From Chitinophaga pinensis (GTDB lineage: Bacteria; Bacteroidota; Bacteroidia; Chitinophagales; Chitinophagaceae): 59,828 bases of DNA. How positions within the stretch are numbered: the first letter of the stretch is position 1; every line of letters starts with the position of its first letter. Shown piece by piece: positions 10,101 to 17,565 of this stretch. The notes beneath the pieces are model-generated. The model ran no database searches and was not told the origin of the DNA. It was given only the letters and a program-made list of their open reading frames with translations. Made by a program: the position numbers and the translations under genes. The stretch is taken from assembly GCA_943333125.1 (NCBI GenBank), contig CALQSB010000016.1, positions 1-59,828 on the forward strand, written 5' to 3'.

Positions 10101-10309
10101 TTAGCTGTAGCAAACCACATAAAACCATCTTTATCCTGTATGGCATCATAAACCAATCGAGATGGTAGTCCATCTTCCATGGTTATCATCCGCTTGGTGA
10201 TGATGTAATTTTGATTAGAGGTGAAGTCTTGTCCGAAAATAATAAGGCTATTCGCAATGAATGCAAATAGCAGAATTAATTTGTTGATATGTCTTTTTTT
10301 AATTGCCAA
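7178..10309 (-). CDS. Propeller-type sensor histidine kinase (HisKA_2/HWE-like)
   Basis: A 1043-residue membrane sensor. A signal peptide or first membrane segment (about 8-27) is followed by a large periplasmic beta-propeller of two-component-regulator repeats (DKDGFMWFATANGLCRYDG, DKEGIAWVATNGEGLIRW). Then comes a Y_Y_Y-type domain (about 690-775, ending YGKFKLRIKA), a membrane helix (about 778-803) and a coiled linker. The kinase core has KEIHHRVKNNLQVITGLLQLQ with the phospho-acceptor in the HH at 845-846, then an ATPase domain (NELLTNSYKYAF, DNGPGI, LGINLIGGLAKQLSG). Such sensors often respond to extracellular polymers, but no glycan locus is near, so the ligand is unknown. The LytTR regulator downstream is its probable target. 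Confidence 0.9.
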   Translation of the reverse strand: MAIKKRHINKLILLFAFIANSLIIFGQDFTSNQNYIITKRMITMEDGLPSRLVYDAIQDKDGFMWFATANGLCRYDGNNFKTYNTQNSPLFSNTITGISLDANNHLFIQSIKNDGSAYKINNIQALDLNQYKSIKVMEALPKMPFKAEQINRMIHDELGSIFFLTDQYSKLWQYGKNSSFKLRKDFLESGKNSMGPISVSSNLSAANDCILIHDFERSHPDYCIYPDTIFTFDKSKFQPCSITDSKQIILNDVTSGTFLIIDSLGNQYTSAFTNSMVKSNLSPVNFYGQTQLFKNSNNNYYLFTDNEWLEVYNSATQSKSSDFGIGNYFKDRLGNYWFCTEKGIYQVNIRRNQFGHVFSNLQNNLEINNSVRSIYVEQNKTGEKIYAMLNYGLIVKDAVEKRFNNVTGAIILKKSDLLYIAGNPMLIFNPITEQTKKTVPLPNISENWSLSDFSDSLILIGGTSNIVKYNTITGDTDVIHYALKNIPLPLNVYRIIKTKTKGWIAVAENGIYFINDHCVVYNYYSKEQQQVDARLPFTGIYDLYEDKEGIAWVATNGEGLIRWRWNTQHPMAAENFKKFTVENGLPDNILYRIEEDNSNHLWISSYNGLVRFDKKNFSTKIYRTKDGITNIEFNRISSYKDEQGKMYFGGLNGIDVFDPATLNLNTKETFVPLQMVGISKFSSAKDSIEDVADELKLNNEIIMNVGDKFLSVSFSLLDYQNRTHRYAYRIDGIDNDWSYLNEAVIRISSLPYGKFKLRIKAQLESGNWSDKEILIPIKVLKPFYEHTWFWVTSFFGMLILFVLIYFFRTKKLEKDKARLENLVQKRTNSLSEALEEREMLLKEIHHRVKNNLQVITGLLQLQKEELKDPLVIDAFNEGQSRVSSIALIHQNLYQNKDLGNIEFKSFLRDLFNQIAELYESKNRNIALTIHFDKTYIDIDTAVPLGLIVNELLTNSYKYAFVNQNMATVDISLVENEKGKYTLTYHDNGPGIKELPDFNHAKTLGINLIGGLAKQLSGKAEFVFENGSTFIIQFKNSALRKIEN

Positions 10310-10379
10310 TGAATGACAAAGAAAGGGAAATTAATTTAATTTATTGTGACGCAGCGAGTCATCTGCTTTGGGATCGAAC

Positions 10380-10405
10380 GCAATGTCCCTTTCAGGAAAC
10401 ATTGC
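10380..10405 (-). repeat. Hairpin repeat family 2, copy 1
   Basis: On the minus strand GCAATGTTTCC-TGAA-AGGGACATTGC folds into a 10-bp stem (with G-U pairs) over a short loop, preceded by CTTCTCA. Copies 2 and 3 are at 10438-10463 and 36899-36924, with a degenerate copy near 37432-37465. Confidence 0.7.
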
Positions 10406-10437
10406 TGAGAAGTAGCGCTTAATCCAGCCTACCCAAC

Positions 10438-10463
10438 GCAACGTCCCTTTCAGGAGACATTGC
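10438..10463 (-). repeat. Hairpin repeat family 2, copy 2
   Basis: Minus-strand GCAATGTCTCC-TGAA-AGGGACGTTGC, 58 bp from copy 1 in the same orientation and with the same CTTCTCA flank. The base differences from copy 1 turn Watson-Crick pairs into G-U pairs or the reverse on this strand, so the fold is kept. Confidence 0.7.
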
Positions 10464-10499
10464 TGAGAAGTAGTATCCAGCTTTATCCCTCTCTTTCTA

Positions 10500-11336
10500 T
10501 CACTTAATCGCATTAAACACATTATACTCCAACCTCAATAAAAATCCTTTTGAAACCGATCGATATAAATCATTACTCAAAGGAAATCGGTAACTGATAT
10601 CCGCCCTCATTTTACTTAAGAAGATGAATTGCAACACAGGCGCCATATCTACATAAGTTTTACCGGTATTAATATTTGTTTGACAAAGTATTTCCAACAT
10701 TCCATTCATGTTGGTTTGGTTGTAATCTTTATAAGTTTTAGGTAATAATAATTTTCCTAAAGAGAATGTATAATTAATAGCATCCCGATTTTTACTTGGG
10801 AAACGATAATTGATTTCATTTTTATTATCCAACGCATGAAGCAATGCAAGAGAAATTGATAATGCCACTTTATGTTGAAGTTTGGTAGCAATAAATCCCA
10901 TTTCATAGCCAGAGTTGTAACCATTTAAATCAATGGCATCCTGATGAACATCGCTGTTGTTTATTGAAAACTTACTGAAGGCAGCCAATCTAAAATGACT
11001 ATGGACTTCATCAATACTGTAAAATCTATATTTGAGATATAAAGAGCCGCCTTCTGCAATTAAAGTATTATTTCTGTCTGTAACTAACCCTCTGTTTGAT
11101 AAAAATCCTTCCAGATGAAACATCCATTTTTTGGAAATCCCTAACATAAGTTCTGGATTAATGTGTAAATTATTTTCCAACTCAACTTCATCTTTCATTA
11201 ATGTTGAGTTCAGTCTGAACCCTAAAGTCCCTTTAGCCATGTTACTGGCAGGTTCGGTGTAAGTAAATAATTCCTGTGCAGATAAATGAATATAACAACA
11301 ACATAAAAAGAATGAAAACAAAAGCAATTTCTTCAT
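10500..11336 (-). CDS. Putative outer-membrane beta-barrel protein of the metal cluster
   Basis: A 278-residue protein with a signal peptide (1-20, cut after LSA) and alternating hydrophobic/polar strands with aromatic ends throughout, as in an outer-membrane barrel of 10 to 14 strands. It ends with RLEYNVFNAIK. It lies 48 bp downstream of the HMA-domain genes on the same strand, but a terminator-like hairpin (11341-11381) sits between, so expression may be partly uncoupled. Similar small barrels accompany HMA and HYC_CC_PP proteins in Bacteroidota. A role in metal passage or sensing is inferred from neighbours only. Confidence 0.65.
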   Translation of the reverse strand: MKKLLLFSFFLCCCYIHLSAQELFTYTEPASNMAKGTLGFRLNSTLMKDEVELENNLHINPELMLGISKKWMFHLEGFLSNRGLVTDRNNTLIAEGGSLYLKYRFYSIDEVHSHFRLAAFSKFSINNSDVHQDAIDLNGYNSGYEMGFIATKLQHKVALSISLALLHALDNKNEINYRFPSKNRDAINYTFSLGKLLLPKTYKDYNQTNMNGMLEILCQTNINTGKTYVDMAPVLQFIFLSKMRADISYRFPLSNDLYRSVSKGFLLRLEYNVFNAIK

Positions 11337-11340
11337 GGTA

Positions 11341-11381
11341 AGGAAAATAAAAAGGATACAGCTATTGCGAACTGTATCCTT
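11341..11381 (-). terminator. Terminator or attenuator between HMA gene and barrel gene
   Basis: On the minus strand AAGGATACAG and CTGTATCCTT form a perfect 10-bp stem over a 10-base loop, followed by TTTATTTTCC. It starts four bases after the upstream stop codon. It may end the metal-chaperone transcript or reduce expression of the barrel gene behind it. Confidence 0.65.
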
Positions 11382-11384
11382 AGA

Positions 11385-11930
11385 TTATGAAATTGTAACG
11401 TGATAAATTCGGGTTCCGGGTTTGCTTTTTTTATCTTTACAACACGCACCCATATATCCGGTTTGATAACAGGACATTGATGTCAATTTTGAATTCTTCT
11501 TAAACTCCTTTGCCGAAACAAAACCCTTATCCAATATTTTGAAATTGACTTCGCCGTTCAATTGTTTTTTTTCGGTATTCAAAAAATGATACATCGTTCC
11601 TAAAATATCAACATGTGCATCATTACTCACTTCAACTTGATTAACGTTTAATATAACTACCATTGAAGCCACAAAAAAACCAGCATCTTCTACCTTTTTT
11701 TTCAGCAAATCGAAATTTACCGTTGAGCCAGATTTGAATGAAATTTCAAATGTTGAAGCTGAAACATCTGCTTTTACATTTTCAACAACATCTAAGGATT
11801 TCAATGATTTGTTGATAGCATTACTACACATGCTGCAGGTAAGTCCGCTTGCCTGTAAACTAACTTTTGTCACTTGTGCGTCTGCTTTTATAAAAAATAA
11901 AAGCAGAAAAACTATGAGTAATTTTTGCAT
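11385..11930 (-). CDS. Exported HMA-domain (copper chaperone-like) protein
   Basis: A 181-residue protein with a signal peptide (1-19, ADAQ) and a heavy-metal-associated domain at about 22-90 carrying the metal site C32-S-M-C35 (LTCSMCSNAI). The C-terminal half is not a second HMA domain. It holds YHFLNTEKK and a Cys-rich motif MSCYQTGYMGACCKD that may form another thiolate site. The family binds Cu(I) or similar soft metals; the signal peptide puts it in the periplasm. It begins 2 bp after the stop of the next HMA gene, so the two are cotranscribed. Metal identity is inferred. Confidence 0.85.
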   Translation of the reverse strand: MQKLLIVFLLLFFIKADAQVTKVSLQASGLTCSMCSNAINKSLKSLDVVENVKADVSASTFEISFKSGSTVNFDLLKKKVEDAGFFVASMVVILNVNQVEVSNDAHVDILGTMYHFLNTEKKQLNGEVNFKILDKGFVSAKEFKKNSKLTSMSCYQTGYMGACCKDKKSKPGTRIYHVTIS

Positions 11931-11932
11931 AA

Positions 11933-12301
11933 TTAATTACCTGGTTTTGTAGCTGCAGTTTCCTTACGGTCATATTTGCAACAGCCATGTAATTCATCGT
12001 AAGATTTGTTATCTCCAGTTACATCTTGTGTATCATAACCCACTTTGGCGATGGCTTCCTGAATTTTCATAGTATTGGTTTTATCAGTTGTAAATTCCAA
12101 TGCCAGCATATGAGTATCTACATCCCATACTGCAGTTTCTGCACCTGCTGATTTTGCGGCTTTTTCGATTTTTTTCTTACACATTCCACAATTGCCCCAC
12201 ACTTTTATTGAATCTTTCTGATTGGATTGAGCCTGAGCTTTTGACTGATTGCTGAATAATGAGCCGATAAATAATACGGCGATAAATGATAATAATTTCA
12301 T
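11933..12301 (-). CDS. Exported HMA-domain metal-binding protein
   Basis: A 122-residue protein with a signal peptide (1-23, SKAQAQ) and a single HMA fold at about 30-97 with C38-G-M-C41 (WGNCGMCKKKIEKAAKSAG). A short tail contains HGCCKYD, a second possible metal site. The HMA fold passes Cu(I) between partners by Cys exchange. It is the first of two adjacent HMA genes, 81 bp after the HYC_CC_PP gene. The fold and CxxC are clear; copper rather than another soft metal is an inference from family habit. Confidence 0.87.
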   Translation of the reverse strand: MKLLSFIAVLFIGSLFSNQSKAQAQSNQKDSIKVWGNCGMCKKKIEKAAKSAGAETAVWDVDTHMLALEFTTDKTNTMKIQEAIAKVGYDTQDVTGDNKSYDELHGCCKYDRKETAATKPGN

Positions 12302-12382
12302 GTTAAATAAATTTATTTGATTGTAAAATAATGATGAGTTCAGTTTTTGAGTAAACTGAAAATAGATATAACAAAAATAATT

Positions 12383-12772
12383 CTAAATTCTAAACACACA
12401 ATTGCGGACAAATAAGGGAGGTCGGTAATAACAAGGTTTTTCTGATACGCAGAAATTAGTGTGTACAAATAAAATTTCAGAACTGAAATTCCAATTTGGA
12501 AAGTAAGGCTTTACAGATATTACTTTAAATACATTGGAGCCAATATGAAAATTACTATTTTTGAAATTATCTTCTAGTTTAAAAAACTTAATTTCATCCT
12601 TGCAACACCCTTCTTTCTTTTCGGTCATGCCGCATTTCTGACATTTTCTATTTTGGTTGCAGGTGAAGTTGATGCCGGAAAACTTACCCATACAATAATG
12701 TAATTCTACAGAAAATCCTGTTGAAAGCATTAGGTAGAAGAAAGTCAATATCGTCAACAATATTTTTTTCAC
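12383..12772 (-). CDS. HYC_CC_PP family protein
   Basis: A 129-residue protein with a hydrophobic N-terminus (ILLTILTFFYLMLSTGFS), then VELHYCMGK, a Cys cluster (CNQNRKCQKCGMTEKKEGCC) and KFFKLED. This order HYC...CC matches the small Bacteroidota family named HYC_CC_PP. Members sit beside heavy-metal genes and TonB receptors. Nothing is known of mechanism; the His and Cys residues suggest metal binding at the envelope. It is first in the metal cluster on this strand. The sequence CTACCTTTA just upstream resembles a TAnnTTTG promoter box. Confidence 0.8.
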   Translation of the reverse strand: MKKILLTILTFFYLMLSTGFSVELHYCMGKFSGINFTCNQNRKCQKCGMTEKKEGCCKDEIKFFKLEDNFKNSNFHIGSNVFKVISVKPYFPNWNFSSEILFVHTNFCVSEKPCYYRPPLFVRNCVFRI

Positions 12773-13075
12773 GGTGTAAAGGTAGAAACTAATTGATAAG
12801 AATAATAGATTTTTTGGAGAAAAAAGAGGTGGTAATGTTAATGTTAGCCCACCAGCTCAAACGGTAATGGATTAATGTAAAATTATGAATGTAAAATATC
12901 CAATGTAAAAGTTGGATTAAGGAAATCAAATTTTCATTATCTCATGTAAAGCCTCACCCCCATCCCCTCTCCAATTGAGAGGGAAGAACAGAATTTTTTA
13001 CTAAAAAATAATTTATCCATTCGTGTCCCCTGGCAAAACATAATCAAAGTCCCCCTTTGGGGGATTGAGGGGGCT
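12773..13075. other. Gene-free stretch with two REP-like palindromes
   Basis: No gene seen. It holds a CCTCACCCCCATCCC/CCTCTCCAATTGAGAGGG palindrome (12951-12989) and REP copy C at its lower-numbered-gene side (13047-13078). Both lie downstream of the porin gene and upstream of the metal cluster. Confidence 0.55.
12951..12989. repeat. REP-like palindrome of a second type (CCCTCTC-GAGAGGG)
   Basis: CCCTCTC and GAGAGGG pair over the loop CAATT, preceded by GCCTCACCCCCAT. A related, more diverged copy lies at 45336-45390. Confidence 0.65.
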
Positions 13076-13078
13076 TTA
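13047..13078 (+). repeat. REP-like GC-rich palindrome, copy C, touching the porin stop codon
   Basis: Reads AGTCCCCCTTTGGGGGATT then GAGGGGGCTTTA. Its last three bases are the TAA stop (minus strand) of the porin gene. Confidence 0.75.
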
Positions 13079-15118
13079 ATTCACAAACCACCACCTGATT
13101 CCAAATCTGATCATAAGTCCCTGAGTAGGGTATAGCGGGGCTGAAAAATTATTATTCATAAATCCAAAGCCATAATTAAAACTGAGTGTATTTAGGTTTT
13201 CTGCCCTTATGAATGCCGAAAATCCTTTAATTCTAAAATCAAGAAACGCTGTAACGTCGGGAAGATTTTTAATGACCAATGTGTCTTGAGGTATAAATTG
13301 CCCGATAATCGGAGAATAGCTATAAGCTTTATATGGTGTGAAATATCTAAATTCTAGCCCGGTTGATAAATTAAGATTTTTGTAAAACACCCCTTCAAAA
13401 GCAAATCTGTTTCTGGTGAATAGCAATGGTACTCTTATTGGTGCGGCCTGGTCAACCTGCTGAACAGTGGCTTCTGCATACCAGTTCAGCTTTTTTGTAA
13501 GCTTGATTTTTTTTGATGCTGAAAACTGAACTACATCAATAGGACTTAAATCTTGTGTATGCTGATAATAATTTTTAAAGTAACTATAATTTACGATAAG
13601 ATGATTTTTAAAACTAAGGTTGATAAATGAATTACTGGATTGCGCTCCAAATGAAGTGATGTTTTCTTTTTTAAAATCAGTAGTGTTACCAAAATTAAAA
13701 GAAGATCTTTCATCAAAAATAAAAGAAGGAGAACGGCTTACATTACTGAAAAACAAATTAATGTTACCTAATTTCCTATTTAGATACCTGCTTAAAGTAG
13801 CATAAACACTATAGTCTCCATCGTTGTATCCACTTAAATAAATCTCTCCTTTAAGCAACATGTCCCATTTCTTATTACGCGTACGGTTTCGGTATTCGCC
13901 ATGAATAAAAAGATTACGCAAGTGAATGGTGTCTGCACTCAAATCTCCTTCAATGTGCTGCAATGAAATTCCTGCAAGAAAAAACTGAGCAGTATTTTTA
14001 GTATCCGGATATTGAATCAGACTCAAATCGTTTTTAAATATTTTCCAATTTTCAAAAACGGAAAAAGTGTCAGCACTATTACCCAACGTTAGTCCGTACC
14101 AATTTGCATAACGTGAAGAATCCGGACCAACATCTATAAAGCGATAAGAATTGCGGCTTCCTGTAAATGAATACTGCAGCCTTAGCTTTGGATAAAAAAG
14201 ATACTCTGTAGTAGAGTCGTTTATTGCAATGGAATCTCTTTTTCCCAAATCGTAACTTTGACGAAGGAAGAAATTAAAATCCTTGTACTGATTTCCAGTA
14301 AGCACTGTAGTTACAAAGGGATTATTTCTATAAGCTGCGCTATTGCCTAAGTTTACAGGAACACTGAAACGGTCTCTTCGGTTGGGATCAGATAAATAAT
14401 CAACATTTTCAACTCCTCCGTTTTCTGATGCACGAATGTTATTACCAGTGAGGCTCATCCACATATTGTACCTTTTCTTATTGCCCTGGTAATTAGCAAA
14501 AACCTGATAACTTTTATGATTGGTATTTTGTGTAATAAAAAGCCCGGGGGCATTAATCAATTTGTAATCAAAGCCCCAATTTAAATTTTGTCTTGGATTT
14601 TGAGTATGCGTTGCTTTCAGCATCTGCTCTTTTCCGGTAGCCAGCTGATAACTCAACGAGGTAAATGGCCTGTTGGTTTTATAAAATTTAGTTCCTTCAA
14701 CAGTGTACTTGTAAATATCAAAGGCATGAAATCCTTCATCAAAACCAATTTTATTAAACGGCTGATAGATTAATGAAGTAGCTGCAGCGCCATTATTTCC
14801 AAGATATAAATAAGTTGAAGGCACAGAAAAATATTTATCGAAATCATTTATTGAAGAATCCAAGAAAAGCTTTCTTGTAGAGTCCAGATATTTAAAACTA
14901 ATTGTAATCGAATCTTTTGCATCGTCTCTGTGTTCAAAGCCTATTGTATCTGTTCGTGGAGTTTCCTGATTGATGGTGCCCTGCTGATTGCTGTTTGTTG
15001 TTTGTGGTGCAGGATTTATATTATCATCACTAAGGGTAACAGGCCTTCTTGGTTTGATCTGCGAGAACACAACCAACCCCATCATGGATAAAAATATAGT
15101 GAGCGCCGTTTTTTTCAT
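13076..15118 (-). CDS. Putative porin (Porin_10-like outer-membrane beta-barrel)
   Basis: With the ATG at 15118 the protein has 680 residues: signal peptide MKKTALTIFLSMMGLVVFSQ, then a Pro/Asn-rich linker, then a long region of amphipathic strands ending GLMIRFGIRWWFVN, typical of an outer-membrane barrel terminus. Size and phrases such as FDIYKYTVEGTKFYKTNRPF fit the putative-porin family of Bacteroidota. An upstream in-frame ATG at 15151 was rejected because it overlaps punA and lies ahead of a TATCTTTG promoter box (15128-15135). The stop codon coincides with the edge of a REP-like palindrome. Substrate unknown. Confidence 0.8.
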   Translation of the reverse strand: MKKTALTIFLSMMGLVVFSQIKPRRPVTLSDDNINPAPQTTNSNQQGTINQETPRTDTIGFEHRDDAKDSITISFKYLDSTRKLFLDSSINDFDKYFSVPSTYLYLGNNGAAATSLIYQPFNKIGFDEGFHAFDIYKYTVEGTKFYKTNRPFTSLSYQLATGKEQMLKATHTQNPRQNLNWGFDYKLINAPGLFITQNTNHKSYQVFANYQGNKKRYNMWMSLTGNNIRASENGGVENVDYLSDPNRRDRFSVPVNLGNSAAYRNNPFVTTVLTGNQYKDFNFFLRQSYDLGKRDSIAINDSTTEYLFYPKLRLQYSFTGSRNSYRFIDVGPDSSRYANWYGLTLGNSADTFSVFENWKIFKNDLSLIQYPDTKNTAQFFLAGISLQHIEGDLSADTIHLRNLFIHGEYRNRTRNKKWDMLLKGEIYLSGYNDGDYSVYATLSRYLNRKLGNINLFFSNVSRSPSFIFDERSSFNFGNTTDFKKENITSFGAQSSNSFINLSFKNHLIVNYSYFKNYYQHTQDLSPIDVVQFSASKKIKLTKKLNWYAEATVQQVDQAAPIRVPLLFTRNRFAFEGVFYKNLNLSTGLEFRYFTPYKAYSYSPIIGQFIPQDTLVIKNLPDVTAFLDFRIKGFSAFIRAENLNTLSFNYGFGFMNNNFSAPLYPTQGLMIRFGIRWWFVN

Positions 15119-15127
15119 TACTTGCCG

Positions 15128-15135
15128 CAAAGATA
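15128..15135 (-). promoter_or_regulatory. TAnnTTTG promoter box for the porin gene
   Basis: Minus-strand TATCTTTG ends nine bases before the porin ATG, implying a very short leader. It sits between punA and the porin and decides the porin start. Confidence 0.5.
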
Positions 15136-15137
15136 AA

Positions 15138-15950
15138 CTAGATTGAAGCAATCAATTCTTTAAAAATATGAGTAAGTTTTGGTTCTGCAACCTTGGCTTC
15201 AATCAACACTTCTTCATGAGTGATTGGCGATTCTGTATTAGCATGTGCGATGTCGGTAATAACACTAATGGCAAAACAGGTAACGCCCATGTGAACAGCG
15301 GCAATAACTTCCTGCACGGTACTCATTCCAACGGCATCTGCACCTATAGATTCAATCATCCTATATTCGGCAGCCGTTTCATAAGTAGGTCCGGGGACAC
15401 AAACATACACTCCCGACTTTGCGTCTATTCCTTTTTCTTTTGCGATTTCCTTAGCCTTTTCAATTAATCTTTTACTGAATGGTTCACTCATATCCGGAAA
15501 ACGAGGCCCTAATTCTGGGACATTTTTTCCGATCAGCGGATTAGGTACAAACTGACTTATCTGATCATTGATAATCATGATATCTCCTACTTTAAAATCT
15601 CTGTTTACACCACCCGCAGCATTACTCAGCAATAAAGTAGAAATTCCCAAATATTTCATTACCCTGATTGGAAAAACGATCTCATTGGCTTCATACCCTT
15701 CGTACACATGAAACCGACCTGCCATAGCCACTACTTTTTTACCACTCACTTCTCCAAATATTAGTTTGCCACTATGTCCCTCAACCGTGCTCACTGGGAA
15801 ATGTGGTATATCCTTATAAAAAATCTCCTTTTCAACTTTTATCTCGCCGGTAAAATTGCCCAGTCCACTCCCTAGAACAATACCAATTTCAGGAGTTGAG
15901 TGGTAACCAGATTTTATGTAAGCCACGGCTTCGTTGATTTTTTGAATCAT
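15138..15950 (-). CDS. punA: Purine nucleoside phosphorylase, type I
   Basis: A 270-residue cytoplasmic enzyme that splits (deoxy)inosine or guanosine with phosphate into base and (deoxy)ribose-1-phosphate for purine salvage. Family signatures are present: phosphate loop GIVLGSGLG (about 24-31), VEGHSGKLIFG, GRFHVYEGY with the catalytic His, LLSNAAGGVN, GDIMIINDQIS, GPTYETAAEYRMI and the substrate region MSTVQEVIAA. Length matches trimeric PNPs. It has its own TACATTTG box at 15974-15981. The porin follows directly downstream but seems to have a separate promoter. Confidence 0.95.
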   Translation of the reverse strand: MIQKINEAVAYIKSGYHSTPEIGIVLGSGLGNFTGEIKVEKEIFYKDIPHFPVSTVEGHSGKLIFGEVSGKKVVAMAGRFHVYEGYEANEIVFPIRVMKYLGISTLLLSNAAGGVNRDFKVGDIMIINDQISQFVPNPLIGKNVPELGPRFPDMSEPFSKRLIEKAKEIAKEKGIDAKSGVYVCVPGPTYETAAEYRMIESIGADAVGMSTVQEVIAAVHMGVTCFAISVITDIAHANTESPITHEEVLIEAKVAEPKLTHIFKELIASI

Positions 15951-15973
15951 GTTTCAGGATTTTATTTGGGGAG

Positions 15974-15981
15974 CAAATGTA
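15974..15981 (-). promoter_or_regulatory. TAnnTTTG promoter box for punA
   Basis: Minus-strand TACATTTG, 23 bases before the punA ATG, in the form known for the Bacteroidota primary sigma factor. No clear -33 TTG was seen. Confidence 0.45.
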
Positions 15982-16258
15982 ACTAAACAAATGAGATATT
16001 CTTTAGATGACAAGGGCTTCATTGAATAATCTTTAATTGAACCGTTTGATAAAATACTGATGCAATGAAGAAGCATTGCACAATTCGCAAAAACCCAGTC
16101 AGGATTGACACTCGTCAAAAGCCTTTAGTTTAATCAACAAATCGCTGATTGATCAATAAACTTATCGTTGATTTTCTTATCTTCGCAAAAATTTTTACGT
16201 GATCAAAACTAGATCTGTTTTAGTTGTGTAAAAAAGAGAACCCATAAAATATACAGAC
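15982..16258. other. Divergent intergenic region between punA and sucC
   Basis: Contains an inverted repeat TGCAATG/CATTGCA (16061-16080) without a T tract and a possible plus-strand box TATCTTCG near 16179-16186 that could serve sucC. No gene seen. Confidence 0.4.
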
Positions 16259-17470
16259 ATGAATTTACATGAATATCAAGCCAAAGAATTATTGAAAAAA
16301 TTTAATGTTCCGGTTCAAGAAGGAATAGCTTGCAGCTCTGCAAATGAAGCTGAAGAAGCCTATCGTAATATACATACCCAATACGGCAGTAAATTCGCTG
16401 TAGTAAAAGCGCAGATTCATGCGGGAGGAAGAGGTAAGGGTTCAATTGTGGGTAAAGATCAGCGTGGCGTAGCTGTAGGCAAAAGCATGGAAGATGTGGT
16501 AAAAATCGCTTCTAATATTTTAGGGGGTACTTTGGTTACTATTCAAACCGGACCCGAAGGGAAATTAGTGAATAAAGTATTGGTAGCTCAGGATGTTTAT
16601 TATGAAGGACCTAACCCAGTTAAAGAATTTTATTTATCTATATTGATGGATAGAAGCAGCTGTATGAATGTGGTGATGTACAGCACAGAAGGCGGAATGA
16701 ACATTGAAGATGTGGCACATGATACACCCGAAAAAATATTCAAAGAATATGTTCATCCTGGAGGAAGACTGGAAGGATTTCAAGCCAGAAAAATTGCTTT
16801 CAATCTTGGATTAAGTGGCGAGGCCATGAAAAACTGCGTAAAGTTTGTAACCAATTTATACAATGCTTATTTAGATCTGGATTGTGGCATGTTGGAAATT
16901 AATCCACTTTTCAAAACCAGTGATGAAAAAATAATTGCGGTAGATTGTAAAATGAATGTTGATGACAACGCCCTGATGCGTCATGCTGATGTACTTGCGC
17001 TTAGAGATCTTTCAGAAGAAGATCCTACCGAAGTAGAAGCTGGAAAATTCAACCTTAATTTCGTGAAACTAGATGGCAATGTAGGATGTATGGTTAATGG
17101 CGCAGGGTTAGCTATGGCAACTATGGATATGATTAAATTAAGTGGCGGCGAACCTGCCAACTTCCTGGATGTAGGCGGCACCGCAAATGCTCAGACTGTA
17201 GAAGCAGGTTTCAGAATCATCATGAAGGATCCAAAAGTAAAAGCAATTCTAATTAATATATTCGGCGGGATTGTACGTTGCGATCGTGTAGCGCAAGGCG
17301 TTATCGATGCATATAAAAGCATTGGCGACATTAAAATTCCAATCATCGTTCGCTTGCAGGGAACCAACGCTGATGTAGCAAAAAAACTCATCGATGAAAG
17401 CGGGCTTAAAGTTCAAAGCGCCATTTTACTCAGTGAAGCCGCTGCATTAGTAAATAAAGCTGTGGCCTAA
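16259..17470 (+). CDS. sucC: Succinyl-CoA ligase (ADP-forming) beta subunit
   Basis: A 403-residue TCA-cycle enzyme subunit that with SucD makes succinate and ATP from succinyl-CoA. It begins MNLHEYQAKELLKKFNVPVQEG, the family's standard N-terminus. It has the ATP-grasp part with QIHAGGRGKG (about 52-61), CGMLEINPLF (magnesium site), GNVGCMVNGAGLAMATMD (phosphate-binding loop) and the helix region INIFGGIVRCDRVAQG. Length is about 15 residues above the E. coli enzyme. The sucD gene is not next to it, so the alpha subunit must be encoded elsewhere. Confidence 0.96.
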   Translation: MNLHEYQAKELLKKFNVPVQEGIACSSANEAEEAYRNIHTQYGSKFAVVKAQIHAGGRGKGSIVGKDQRGVAVGKSMEDVVKIASNILGGTLVTIQTGPEGKLVNKVLVAQDVYYEGPNPVKEFYLSILMDRSSCMNVVMYSTEGGMNIEDVAHDTPEKIFKEYVHPGGRLEGFQARKIAFNLGLSGEAMKNCVKFVTNLYNAYLDLDCGMLEINPLFKTSDEKIIAVDCKMNVDDNALMRHADVLALRDLSEEDPTEVEAGKFNLNFVKLDGNVGCMVNGAGLAMATMDMIKLSGGEPANFLDVGGTANAQTVEAGFRIIMKDPKVKAILINIFGGIVRCDRVAQGVIDAYKSIGDIKIPIIVRLQGTNADVAKKLIDESGLKVQSAILLSEAAALVNKAVA

Positions 17471-17565
17471 TCTGGTTTCAAACTGATTTTATTTAAACGC
17501 TCTGATATAGCTTATTGCTATTGAAATAAATTTTAGTTTAATAAACCCAATAATTTCAGATTAAA

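Noticed and set aside
10331-10522. A 63-residue minus-strand open frame
   Set aside because: It is made largely of two copies of the family 2 hairpin repeat and overlaps the end of the barrel gene; its protein repeats because the DNA does.
16061-16080. Terminator or family 2 repeat in the punA-sucC gap
   Set aside because: TGCAATG/CATTGCA is a short inverted repeat without a T tract and lacks the conserved loop and flank of family 2.
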